NCBI RefSeq assembly: GCF_014197755.1 | Contig: NZ_JACIGE010000015.1 | Coordinates: 20,934-84,933, forward strand | From: Rhodocyclus tenuis | Lineage (GTDB): Bacteria; Pseudomonadota; Gammaproteobacteria; Burkholderiales; Rhodocyclaceae | Direction: 5' to 3' | DNA: 64,000 nt | Part shown: piece by piece, positions 43,011 to 50,419 of the stretch | Position numbering within the stretch: the stretch's first letter is position 1 | Layout of the letters: each line of letters opens with the position of its first letter | Position numbers and translations under genes: made by a program | The notes under the pieces: model-generated | What the model saw: the letters and a program-made list of their open reading frames with translations, nothing else | What the model was told of the DNA's origin: nothing | Database searches by the model: none

Positions 43011-43041
43011 AAAAGCCGGTCACGCAAGTGCCGGCTTTTTT
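43011..43041 (+). terminator. atp operon terminator (probably bidirectional)
   Basis: AAAAGCCGG (43011-43019) pairs with CCGGCTTTT (43031-43039), with inner CAC/GTG pairing, followed by Ts. The A-run on the other side would also serve the leftward ubiJ operon, if its transcript reads through the tandem repeat. Confidence 0.8.
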
Positions 43042-43118
43042 CGCGCCCGGAGCTGCGAACGCGTATCCGTGGAGAAGATAACGGGGCGAGCAAGCCAGCG
43101 GCCGCGGTTGACTCCTCT

Positions 43119-43195
43119 GCAGCTTGCAGCTTGCAGCTTGCAGCTTGCAGCTTGCAGCTTGCAGCTTGCAGCTTGCAGCTTGCAGCTTGCAGCTT
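43119..43195. repeat. Heptanucleotide tandem repeat, 11 copies of GCAGCTT
   Basis: Eleven exact, uninterrupted copies of GCAGCTT occupy 77 bp between the converging atp and ubi operons and end 5 bp before the ubiJ stop codon. It is non-coding in any supported gene. Its purity suggests recent expansion and likely copy-number variation between strains. Confidence 0.97.
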
Positions 43196-43200
43196 GCCGC

Positions 43201-43803
43201 TCAGCGGCGCAGCGAGCGCGTCAGCTCGATCCGCTGCAGGCGTTTTTCGAGACGGGCACAGTCGTCGCGCAGCTGATCGACGTCGCTGCAGAAGGCGCGC
43301 AGATCCTCGCGCGTGCTGATCGTCGGCCGTTCGAAAAGCAGGTATTCGCTCAGATTGCGCGCGCCGCGCTGGGCTGCGTCGAGCTGCCAGCTGCCGAACC
43401 GACGGCCAAGGCCGAGCAGACGGCGCGCCGCGATGTCGGCGATGGGCGAGGCGCCAAGCAGCAACGCCAGATCATCCTCGATATCCCAGCGCAGGTTACG
43501 GACGACGAAGGCGAGTGCCTCGGCAAACTCGGCCGAGCCCGAGATGCGCGCCGCGCCGAACAGCGACTCGCGATCAGCGAGCAGCCGTGCCGGCGCGTCG
43601 TCCGGCAGACGCAGCGTGACCAGCGCGGCGGCGTCCTGGTCGCCTTCGCTGAGCTGGCCGTCCGCGTCGACGACCACGGCGATTGACCAGCCGCGATACT
43701 CGACGCGTGCCACCTGCCCGGCGAAAGGCGCCAGCCGGGCGCCGGCCCAGCGCTCTCCGGCGAGCAGGCGATTGACCAGACGCAGTCCGGCGCCAGCGAT
43801 CAT
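43201..43803 (-). CDS. ubiJ: Ubiquinone biosynthesis accessory factor UbiJ (SCP2 domain)
   Basis: A 200-residue protein with an N-terminal SCP2-type lipid-binding domain (about 10-115) and a C-terminal coiled-coil tail (LRAFCSDVDQLRDDCARLEKRLQRIEL), the UbiJ layout. It acts with UbiK in aerobic ubiquinone assembly. It lies directly after the Tim44-like gene and ubiE. ubiB, which normally follows ubiJ, is absent from this position. Confidence 0.85.
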   Translation of the reverse strand: MIAGAGLRLVNRLLAGERWAGARLAPFAGQVARVEYRGWSIAVVVDADGQLSEGDQDAAALVTLRLPDDAPARLLADRESLFGAARISGSAEFAEALAFVVRNLRWDIEDDLALLLGASPIADIAARRLLGLGRRFGSWQLDAAQRGARNLSEYLLFERPTISTREDLRAFCSDVDQLRDDCARLEKRLQRIELTRSLRR

Positions 43804-43811
43804 TGCGCGAC

Positions 43812-44702
43812 TCAGGACAGTTGCTGGATACCGGCGACCGACCAGCCGCGTTCGCCGCTGACCGGCTTGCTCAGGTTCCAGACCTCGTCGAAAGGCTGTG
43901 CCGCGCCATCGGCTTCCTCACGGATCATGCCGGTAAACCGCACGCTGGCGACATGCTGCTCGCGCTCGGTGACGACTTCCAGAAGGCGGGCTTCCAGCGT
44001 GACGACGTCGGTCTGTTGCTGTGCGCCGCCGCGCTCTTCGATTTCCAGCTTGGTCTCGGCGAACAGCTCCGGGCTGAGGAATTCGCGCAGGTCGGCGATG
44101 TTGCCGGTGTCGTTGGCTGCCTGCAGGCGAACGAAGTTGAGCTTGGCGATGCGCAGGAAACCTTCGGCATCGAAGTCAGCCGGAATCGCCGGCGCAAGAC
44201 TTGCCGCGGGCGCAGCTGAACTACCACCCAGCGGCGCATCGAAGCGCTCGGCCGCCGGGATGCCACCGACGCTGTTGCCGCCGTTGCCGGCACCGGCGTA
44301 GCGCAGCGGCTCGGCGGCAGGTGCCGGCTTGCTGCGCCGCATCAACAGGCGAACGACGAAGATCGCTGCCATCGCCAGCAGCGCGATCATCAGGAAGTTG
44401 GCGAGTTCTTCGCCGAAGCCGAAGTGCGAAGCCAGCGCGGCCAGACCGAGGCCGGCGGCGAGGCCGGCCACTGGGCCCAGCCAGTTGCGCTTGGGTGCGG
44501 CACCAGCAGCAGCTGGTGCGGGCGCCGCGGCTGGCGCCGTGGCATTGCGCGGCGCTTCGGGCGGCGTTGCCGCGCGCTGCGTTGCCGATTCACGCTGCAT
44601 GCCGAGCGACTTGCCGCCGCCGAGCCGCTTGGCTTCGGCGTCGGTGATCGTCAGGCCGAGGCTCAGGGTGACGACGCTGAGAACGAGCAGGAACTTGCGC
44701 AT
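43812..44702 (-). CDS. Tim44-like domain membrane protein
   Basis: A 296-residue protein. It has a signal/anchor at the N-terminus (MRKFLLVLSVVTLSLGLTITDAEA), an Ala/Pro-rich linker, a hydrophobic pair at about 75-125 and a C-terminal Tim44-like domain (about 165-295; FLRIAKLNFVRLQAANDTGNIADLREFLSPELFAE). The ATG at 44702 has AGGAG 7 nt ahead and is preferred over 44729, which would overlap ubiE. A gene of this type between ubiE and ubiJ is standard in betaproteobacteria; its role is not established. Confidence 0.82.
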   Translation of the reverse strand: MRKFLLVLSVVTLSLGLTITDAEAKRLGGGKSLGMQRESATQRAATPPEAPRNATAPAAAPAPAAAGAAPKRNWLGPVAGLAAGLGLAALASHFGFGEELANFLMIALLAMAAIFVVRLLMRRSKPAPAAEPLRYAGAGNGGNSVGGIPAAERFDAPLGGSSAAPAASLAPAIPADFDAEGFLRIAKLNFVRLQAANDTGNIADLREFLSPELFAETKLEIEERGGAQQQTDVVTLEARLLEVVTEREQHVASVRFTGMIREEADGAAQPFDEVWNLSKPVSGERGWSVAGIQQLS

Positions 44703-44712
44703 GGGTAATCTC

Positions 44713-45453
44713 CTAGAACTTGAAACCACGATGCAGGGCGACGACGCCGAGCATCAGATTGAAGTACTCGACGCGCTCAAGCCCGGCGCCTTCCATCATC
44801 GACTTCAGCGTTTCCTGATCCGGGTGCACGCGGATCGATTCGGCGAGGTAGCGATAGCTCGCCTCGTCCTGCGTCACCAGTTGACCGATGCGCGGGATGA
44901 TCTTGAACGAGTAGAAGTCGTAGAGCGGCGCCAGCGGCTTCCACACCTGCGAAAACTCGAGCACCAGCAGGCGGCCGCCCGGACGCAGCACGCGCTGCAT
45001 CTCGGCCAGCGCTAGTTCCTTGTGCGTCATGTTGCGCAGGCCGAAGGCGACGGTGACGCAGTCGAAATACTCGTCGGGGAAGGGCAGCTTCTCGGCGTCG
45101 CACTGCGCCACCGGCGTCATGATGCCCTTGTCGACCAGGCGGTCGCGCCCGTGCGTCAGCATCGAATTGTTGATGTCGGTCAGCCAGACCTGACCGGTCG
45201 GGCCAACGCGCTTGGCGAAGGCCAGCGACAGGTCTCCGGTGCCGCCAGCGACGTCGAGTACGCGTGAGCCGGTGGTGACGCCGCTCTGCGCGATGGCGAA
45301 GGTTTTCCAGAGGCGATGCATGCCACCGGACATGAGGTCGTTCATCAGGTCGTAGCGGCTGGCGACGGAGTCGAACACGTCGGCAACGCGCCGGGCCTTT
45401 TCGGCCTCGGCAACGTTCTCGTAGCCAAAGTGGGTGGTCTTGTTATCGTTCAT
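44713..45453 (-). CDS. ubiE: Ubiquinone/menaquinone C-methyltransferase UbiE
   Basis: A 246-residue SAM-dependent methyltransferase of the quinone pathway. It has motif [21 protein letters not shown], the family signature [17 protein letters not shown] and [32 protein letters not shown]. It is second in the DUF971-ubiE-Tim44-ubiJ leftward operon. Confidence 0.97.
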   Translation of the reverse strand: MNDNKTTHFGYENVAEAEKARRVADVFDSVASRYDLMNDLMSGGMHRLWKTFAIAQSGVTTGSRVLDVAGGTGDLSLAFAKRVGPTGQVWLTDINNSMLTHGRDRLVDKGIMTPVAQCDAEKLPFPDEYFDCVTVAFGLRNMTHKELALAEMQRVLRPGGRLLVLEFSQVWKPLAPLYDFYSFKIIPRIGQLVTQDEASYRYLAESIRVHPDQETLKSMMEGAGLERVEYFNLMLGVVALHRGFKF

Positions 45454-45499
45454 GGTGCGGATATAGGTAGAGTCTCGAAAATTCGTTTGCCCAGCGCGC

Positions 45500-45883
45500 T
45501 CAGGCTACGTCGCGGCTGGCACCGGCGGCTGCCAGCAGGTCAAGATAAGACTGCCACAACGTGTCCTGGTGCCGGCCAAAGTTGTAAAGCAGGTCCCAGG
45601 AGTAAATACCGCTATCGTGTCCGTCGGAAAAAACCAGCCGGACTGCGTACTGACCGACCGGCTCGACGCGCAGGATGCTCACCGCGCGCTTGCCGACCTG
45701 CAGGGTTTCCTGCCCCGGCCCATGCCCGCGCGCCTCAGCCGAAGGCGTCAGCACGCGCAGAAACTCGCAGGAAAAGACAAAGCGTTGACCGTCGTCGAAA
45801 GCGAGCTCCAGCCGACGCGTTTGCTGGTGTAGCGTGATCTCAGTCGGCACCGGCACTGCCGAAGCCCGATCCAGACCGGCCAT
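45500..45883 (-). CDS. DUF971 (GBBH-like N-terminal) protein
   Basis: A 127-residue protein with the DUF971 core: [29 protein letters not shown] and the C-terminal [25 protein letters not shown], related to the N-terminal domain of gamma-butyrobetaine hydroxylase. It commonly precedes ubiE in betaproteobacteria. Links to Fe-S or quinone metabolism have been suggested for the family but are not shown here. A TATGAT at 45918-45913 could be the operon's -10 box. Confidence 0.85.
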   Translation of the reverse strand: MAGLDRASAVPVPTEITLHQQTRRLELAFDDGQRFVFSCEFLRVLTPSAEARGHGPGQETLQVGKRAVSILRVEPVGQYAVRLVFSDGHDSGIYSWDLLYNFGRHQDTLWQSYLDLLAAAGASRDVA

Positions 45884-46014
45884 GCAACCCCCGGGGCGAA
45901 AGAGGAGGCGCTATCATAACAGAAGCGACCCTGCCGATATTGGACTGCCGCGCTGGCGTAGCAGTGCTAATTCCTTGAATTGACGGCGGCGCGAAAAGCA
46001 CGCCGATCGGCGTT

Positions 46015-46032
46015 TTGTCATCAATCTGTAAC
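46015..46032 (+). promoter_or_regulatory. Pho box upstream of phoB
   Basis: TTGTCAT (46015-46021) CAAT CTGTAAC (46026-46032) matches the PhoB-binding direct repeat with its 4-bp AT-rich centre. A -10-like CATAAA lies 8 bp downstream at 46041-46046, the spacing expected for a PhoB-activated promoter. It implies positive autoregulation under phosphate limitation. Confidence 0.7.
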
Positions 46033-46079
46033 CGCGGTTTCATAAAGTGGGCGCCACTGTCCGTCCGGAGCCCGTCGTC

Positions 46080-46772
46080 ATGCCAGCCAATATCCTTGTC
46101 GTCGAAGACGAACCCGCGATCCAGGAACTGATCGCCGTCAATCTGCACCATGCCGGACACCATGTCCTGCGCGCCAGCGATGTCGAAGAGGCGACGCGGC
46201 TGGTGCGCGAAACGCTGCCCGATGTCGTTCTGCTCGACTGGATGCTGCCGGGTGTTCCCGGCATCCAGCTGGCGCGCCGCCTGCGCGCCGACGAGCGCAC
46301 GCGCGACCTGCCGATCATCATGATCACGGCGCGCGGCGAAGAGCATGACAAGATCGCCGGCCTTGAAGCCGGTGCCGACGACTACCTGACCAAGCCTTTT
46401 TCGCCGCGTGAGCTGCTCGCGCGCATCAATGCCGTGTTGCGCCGGCGCGCGCCGCAGATGACCGACGACGCGGTCGAGGTCGAAGGACTGCGCCTCGATC
46501 CGACCACGCACCGCGTGTTCACCGACGGCAAGCCGGTCGATCTCGGTCCGACCGAGTTCCGTCTGCTGCACTTCTTCATGACGCACGCCGAGCGCGTGCA
46601 CAGCCGCACGCAACTGCTCGATCAGGTCTGGGGCGATCACGTTTTCGTTGAGGAACGTACCGTCGATGTGCATATCCGCCGCCTGCGCAGTTCGCTCGAA
46701 GCCAGTGGTCACGACCGTCTGATCCAGACCGTGCGCGGTGCCGGTTACCGATTTTCGGCGCTGAGCGAATGA
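46080..46772 (+). CDS. phoB: Phosphate regulon response regulator PhoB
   Basis: A 230-residue OmpR-family regulator. The receiver has acidic pocket ED at 9-10, phospho-acceptor Asp in VVLLDWMLPG and Lys in YLTKPFSP. The winged-helix DNA-binding domain has the PhoB-like LGPTEFRLLHFFMTHAERVHSRTQLLDQVWG. The ATG at 46080 begins MPANILVVEDE. It is followed by phoR, 22 bp downstream. No pst or phoU genes lie in the window. Confidence 0.95.
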   Translation: MPANILVVEDEPAIQELIAVNLHHAGHHVLRASDVEEATRLVRETLPDVVLLDWMLPGVPGIQLARRLRADERTRDLPIIMITARGEEHDKIAGLEAGADDYLTKPFSPRELLARINAVLRRRAPQMTDDAVEVEGLRLDPTTHRVFTDGKPVDLGPTEFRLLHFFMTHAERVHSRTQLLDQVWGDHVFVEERTVDVHIRRLRSSLEASGHDRLIQTVRGAGYRFSALSE

Positions 46773-46794
46773 GTCTGCGCGGGGAGCGCCTGCG

Positions 46795-48099
46795 GTGAAC
46801 CGGGCGTGGCTGACGCTGCTACGGCAGCTGCTCACGCTGCTCGTCCTCGGCGTCGCACCGGTCTTTGTCTTCTACGGGCGCGAGCCGGCGCTGCTGGCGA
46901 CGATCGCCGGCCTCGTGCTGCTCCTCTGCTGGCACCTCTATCAGCTGAGCCGCCTGTTGCGCTGGCTCGCCGGGCCCCTTGATTCTCCATTGCCCGAGGG
47001 TGGTGGCGTCTGGGAAATCGCCTTTGCCGGCCTGCACCGCCGTGCGCGCATCCGCTCCGGTCAGCAACAGTCGCTGGCCGATGCGCTCGAACGTTTCACC
47101 CGCGCCGCGCAGGCGCTGCCTGACGGGATCATCGTCTTCGACCGCCATCGCCGCATCGACTGGATGAACACGCGCGCCGAGGCGCATTTTTCCCTGTCCG
47201 GAGCAGCGGACCGCGGCCAGGCGTTGACCAACCTGATTCGCCATCCCGAGTTCATCGCCTACCTCGACGCCGGCAAGTACGACGAGCCGCTGGTTTTCCG
47301 CGGTGCGCGCAGCGGCCGCATGACGCTGCTGCTGCAGGTCATTCCCTACGGCGGCGAACAGACCCTGTTGCTGTCACGCGACATCAGTCATCTGGAGCGC
47401 CTTGAGCGCATGCGCAGCGACTTCATCGCCAACGTGTCGCACGAGCTGAAGTCACCGCTGACCGTCGTTGCCGGTTTCGCCGAAATGCTCGCCGAAGATC
47501 ACGCCGGCTACAGCCAGGAAGAACTGAGTCGTTACCTGCAGCTGATCAACGAGCAGTCCTTGCGCATGCGCCGGCTGATCGAGGATCTGCTGACCCTGTC
47601 GGCGCTGGAAACGGGTGGTGACACGCCGGTCGAAGAGCGCGTCGAGGTCGAGCCCTTGCTGCAGACGATTCTCGGCGAGGCGCAGGCGCTGTCGGCGGGC
47701 CGCCATCAGTTTTCGCTGCTGCTTGACGAGCCGGCGACGCTGCGCGGTTGCGCCAGCGAACTGCGCAGCGCCTTCGGCAACCTCGCCAGCAATGCTGTGC
47801 GCTACACGCCTGAAGGTGGCCGCATCGACCTGCACTGGCAGCGCGAAGCCGACGGTGGCGGTCGTTTTACGGTTGCCGACACCGGCATTGGCGTCGCGCC
47901 GCAGCATCTGCCACGCCTGACCGAGCGCTTCTACCGCGTCGACCGCAGCCGCTCACGCGAAACCGGCGGCACGGGCCTTGGCCTGGCGATCGTCAAGCAC
48001 GTGCTGACACGACATCACGCCACGCTCGAAATCGACAGCGAACCCGGTCATGGCAGCCGCTTCTCGGCGCGCTTTCCGGCCGGTCAGTTGCTTGTCTGA
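46795..48099 (+). CDS. phoR: Phosphate regulon sensor kinase PhoR
   Basis: A 434-residue membrane histidine kinase. It has two N-terminal hydrophobic segments, a PAS-like domain (about 95-200), the H-box FIANVSHELKSPLTVVAGF, N-box NLASNAVRYTPEGG and G-box GGTGLGLAIVKHV. The GTG start has GGGGAG 8 nt upstream. Topology and pairing with phoB support PhoR rather than another kinase. Confidence 0.94.
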   Translation: MNRAWLTLLRQLLTLLVLGVAPVFVFYGREPALLATIAGLVLLLCWHLYQLSRLLRWLAGPLDSPLPEGGGVWEIAFAGLHRRARIRSGQQQSLADALERFTRAAQALPDGIIVFDRHRRIDWMNTRAEAHFSLSGAADRGQALTNLIRHPEFIAYLDAGKYDEPLVFRGARSGRMTLLLQVIPYGGEQTLLLSRDISHLERLERMRSDFIANVSHELKSPLTVVAGFAEMLAEDHAGYSQEELSRYLQLINEQSLRMRRLIEDLLTLSALETGGDTPVEERVEVEPLLQTILGEAQALSAGRHQFSLLLDEPATLRGCASELRSAFGNLASNAVRYTPEGGRIDLHWQREADGGGRFTVADTGIGVAPQHLPRLTERFYRVDRSRSRETGGTGLGLAIVKHVLTRHHATLEIDSEPGHGSRFSARFPAGQLLV

Positions 48100-48105
48100 G
48101 CGCAA

Positions 48106-48175
48106 GCGCCCGCCGCCACCCGCGCCAGAGAGCGTGCACAGGCAGTGCAGCGAATATCCCTGAAGCGGCGGGCGC
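48106..48175. repeat. 11-bp inverted repeat between convergent genes
   Basis: GCGCCCGCCGC (48106-48116) and GCGGCGGGCGC (48165-48175) are exact reverse complements with a 48-nt loop. They lie in the 90-bp gap between phoR and the convergent PilZ-like gene. It lacks T-runs but probably serves as a shared 3' stem-loop. Confidence 0.6.
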
Positions 48176-48189
48176 CTCAGCCGCAACGG

Positions 48190-49803
48190 CTAACCGGCGG
48201 TGGCGAAGGAGACGCGCGCGAAGTCGCTGCCTTCCTGCAGCAAGCCGGACAGGCGCACGCGCCAGACACCTTCGTTGAAGACCTCGATGATGCGGCCATA
48301 GTGGAACCAGCCGGCCGGCAGCACCAGTGAGGCTTCGGCGCCGATCGCCGGCACTGCACTGAGCAGGAAGGCACGCGTATAGGGTTCGCGCCGTCCGGCC
48401 TCGGGCAGCGGGCGGGCCGCCAGCGCCACCGGGATGCCGGGCAGCACGGCAACGCCGGCGAGCAAGCCGCCGCCGCGCTCCTGCATCAGCCAGTTGCTTT
48501 GCGCCAGCAGGAAACGATCGCCATCGGGCGGGCTGACGGCGATCAGCTGACCATGCGCCATCCGCCGTCCGGCAATGCTGCGCGTCAGGCGGAAGCCGTT
48601 GGCCGACTGATTGACGACCTCCCAGGTGTCGGCACCGATGCCGAGCTGTTCCTGCTGTATCTGCAATTGCTGCGTCGGATCGACCATGTGGCGGAAGGCG
48701 AACAGCGCGTCGAACTCTTTCCGTGAGTAGGTGCTCACGTTCTCGGGCTGGCTGAAAACATGGCCCGACAGAACATAGTGAATCCCCTCGAAGCCGGTGC
48801 ACACGCGCGCCAACCCGGAACTGGCATGGCGGCGGAACTTGCGCGGCGCGCGCGCCTGCGCCCATGGACGCGCCAGCAGCTCGAGCAGGCGCATGCACTG
48901 CGTTGTCGAACAGTCGCTGCCAAAGCCGAGTTGTACCGGCGGGATTTTCTGCTTGAGCTGCGCGCGCGCGTGATTCATCTGCAGCGACAGCCTGCCGGTG
49001 TCGAGCCGGCGCAATTGCCCGCCGTGTTCGTATTCGTGGCTCGGGCGCAGGCCACCGTCGTACATCAGGTCGCCGACGAACTGCGGCAGTCCTTCGTTGC
49101 CGCGCACGGCATGCACGCCGACCAGTGGCGCCCAGCTGATACCGAGCCGGCGCACCAGCTCCTGGTCGGTGACCGGCAAGCTGTAGGGGCTGGCCAGTTC
49201 CGGCAGCAACAGGGTGACGTAGGCGGCGGTGCAGTGCGAACTGCGGCCGAAAGGATCGAGCGTATCGGATACGGCCAGCGTCGCCACGCCCCATTCCTCG
49301 GCGCTGGCGAAATAACCGTGGATGTCGAGCCACAGCCCGGCGGGCGGCTCGCGGCGCGCGCGCTGGTGCTCGAACAGCGAGAGCCCGGTGTAGTAGAGGC
49401 AACGATGCAGGATCAGCGCCAGTCGTTCGCGCTGCTCGCTGGCACTCGCGTCGTCGTCGCCGGCCAGCTGCGGACAGCGCGCGTAGGCGCGCGCGGTCTT
49501 CAGCCAGAGATCGCTCAGACGCCGGAACGTGTTTTCCTCGCCTTCGGCCAGCGGCAGCGGCTGGTTGACGAACTGCAGCGACAGCTCATCGCCGACAAAG
49601 CCGAGCGAAACCCGGGCCTGTTCGAGCAGAGTGAGCAGCACATCGCCGTCGATTTCGGCCAGCAGCAGGCTGTCGAGAAAGCGCTGCAGTTCGTCGAGCG
49701 CTACCGGTGGATTGGCGGTCGGCAGACGGGCGAGGAAACTCAGGCCCGAGGGCAGGTCGGTGATGCCGAAAGCTGCAGACCCCGGCGGCAGGATGGCGCT
49801 CAT
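48190..49803 (-). CDS. Conserved protein with degenerate PilZ-like C-terminal domain
   Basis: A 537-residue soluble protein of unknown function, of a type found in betaproteobacteria. The first 350 residues are mainly helical and show no known catalytic motif; a GxxCSTTQCMRLLELLARPWAQAR stretch contains the only clustered cysteines. The C-terminus (about 410-537) is beta-rich and contains VVNQSANGFRLT, which resembles the D/NxSxxG motif of PilZ c-di-GMP receptors, but an RxxxR motif is not evident. It overlaps the preceding HIT gene by 4 bp (ATGA), so they form one operon. A c-di-GMP link is inference. Confidence 0.6.
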   Translation of the reverse strand: MSAILPPGSAAFGITDLPSGLSFLARLPTANPPVALDELQRFLDSLLLAEIDGDVLLTLLEQARVSLGFVGDELSLQFVNQPLPLAEGEENTFRRLSDLWLKTARAYARCPQLAGDDDASASEQRERLALILHRCLYYTGLSLFEHQRARREPPAGLWLDIHGYFASAEEWGVATLAVSDTLDPFGRSSHCTAAYVTLLLPELASPYSLPVTDQELVRRLGISWAPLVGVHAVRGNEGLPQFVGDLMYDGGLRPSHEYEHGGQLRRLDTGRLSLQMNHARAQLKQKIPPVQLGFGSDCSTTQCMRLLELLARPWAQARAPRKFRRHASSGLARVCTGFEGIHYVLSGHVFSQPENVSTYSRKEFDALFAFRHMVDPTQQLQIQQEQLGIGADTWEVVNQSANGFRLTRSIAGRRMAHGQLIAVSPPDGDRFLLAQSNWLMQERGGGLLAGVAVLPGIPVALAARPLPEAGRREPYTRAFLLSAVPAIGAEASLVLPAGWFHYGRIIEVFNEGVWRVRLSGLLQEGSDFARVSFATAG

Positions 49804-50279
49804 GGTCGAGGCTCCCGCAGATCGTCGCCGAGTTCATTAATGATCGCGGCGCGCAGGCGCTCGCGGGTCAGCGCCTTGCGCGCCGGCGCTGTCGGGCGCA
49901 AGGCGGCGGCCCAGACGGCTTCGGGGAAACGCCGGTCATCGCGCCAGCGCGGGATGACGTGCCAGTGCACGTGCGCCACCATATTGCCGAAGCTGGCGAG
50001 GTTGATCTTGTCGGCGTCGGTGCACTGCCGCAGCACTTTCTCGACGGCGAAGACGACACGCATCAGGCGCATCTGCTCAGCCTCGGCAAGATCACTCATT
50101 TCGCGCACATGCCGGTTCAGGATGACGCGGCAGAAGCCGGGATGATCGGCGTCATCGACGGCGATGACGCGACAAAAACCGTCATCCCACAGGGGCGCCT
50201 CGGCCGGCGCCACGCAGAGTGGGCAGTCGGCCGCCATGGATTGCGCGGGCATTGCCGGAGTGGCCGTCATTTCGTTCAT
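49800..50279 (-). CDS. HIT-family nucleotide hydrolase/transferase-like protein
   Basis: A 159-residue protein with an N-terminal CPLC zinc-like pair (ADCPLCVAP) and the histidine triad in NMVAHVHWHVIPRW. Related HIT proteins hydrolyse dinucleoside polyphosphates or AMP-lysine-type adducts. The start at 50279 (MNEMTATP) is chosen from several in-frame ATGs; one 15 codons downstream would also keep the domain. It is co-transcribed with the PilZ-like gene. Confidence 0.85.
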   Translation of the reverse strand: MNEMTATPAMPAQSMAADCPLCVAPAEAPLWDDGFCRVIAVDDADHPGFCRVILNRHVREMSDLAEAEQMRLMRVVFAVEKVLRQCTDADKINLASFGNMVAHVHWHVIPRWRDDRRFPEAVWAAALRPTAPARKALTRERLRAAIINELGDDLREPRP

Positions 50280-50419
50280 CGGTAGGTGGCCTGTCGGCGC
50301 AGAGGGCCGGGCAGCGGTGATCGGCAAATCATAAATCACTGCGCGTCTTGCTGCGCGCAATGCTTACGCCTGCCGCGAGAGAAGCGCCCGGGGCATGGCA
50401 TCGCCGGCGTGTTTCTTCA

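Noticed and set aside
42970..43686. Plus-strand frame running through the heptanucleotide repeat (repeated LQLAACS)
   Set aside because: All three frames of the repeat give the same 7-residue peptide repeat, the frame is antisense to ubiJ beyond it, and no ribosome-binding site is present.
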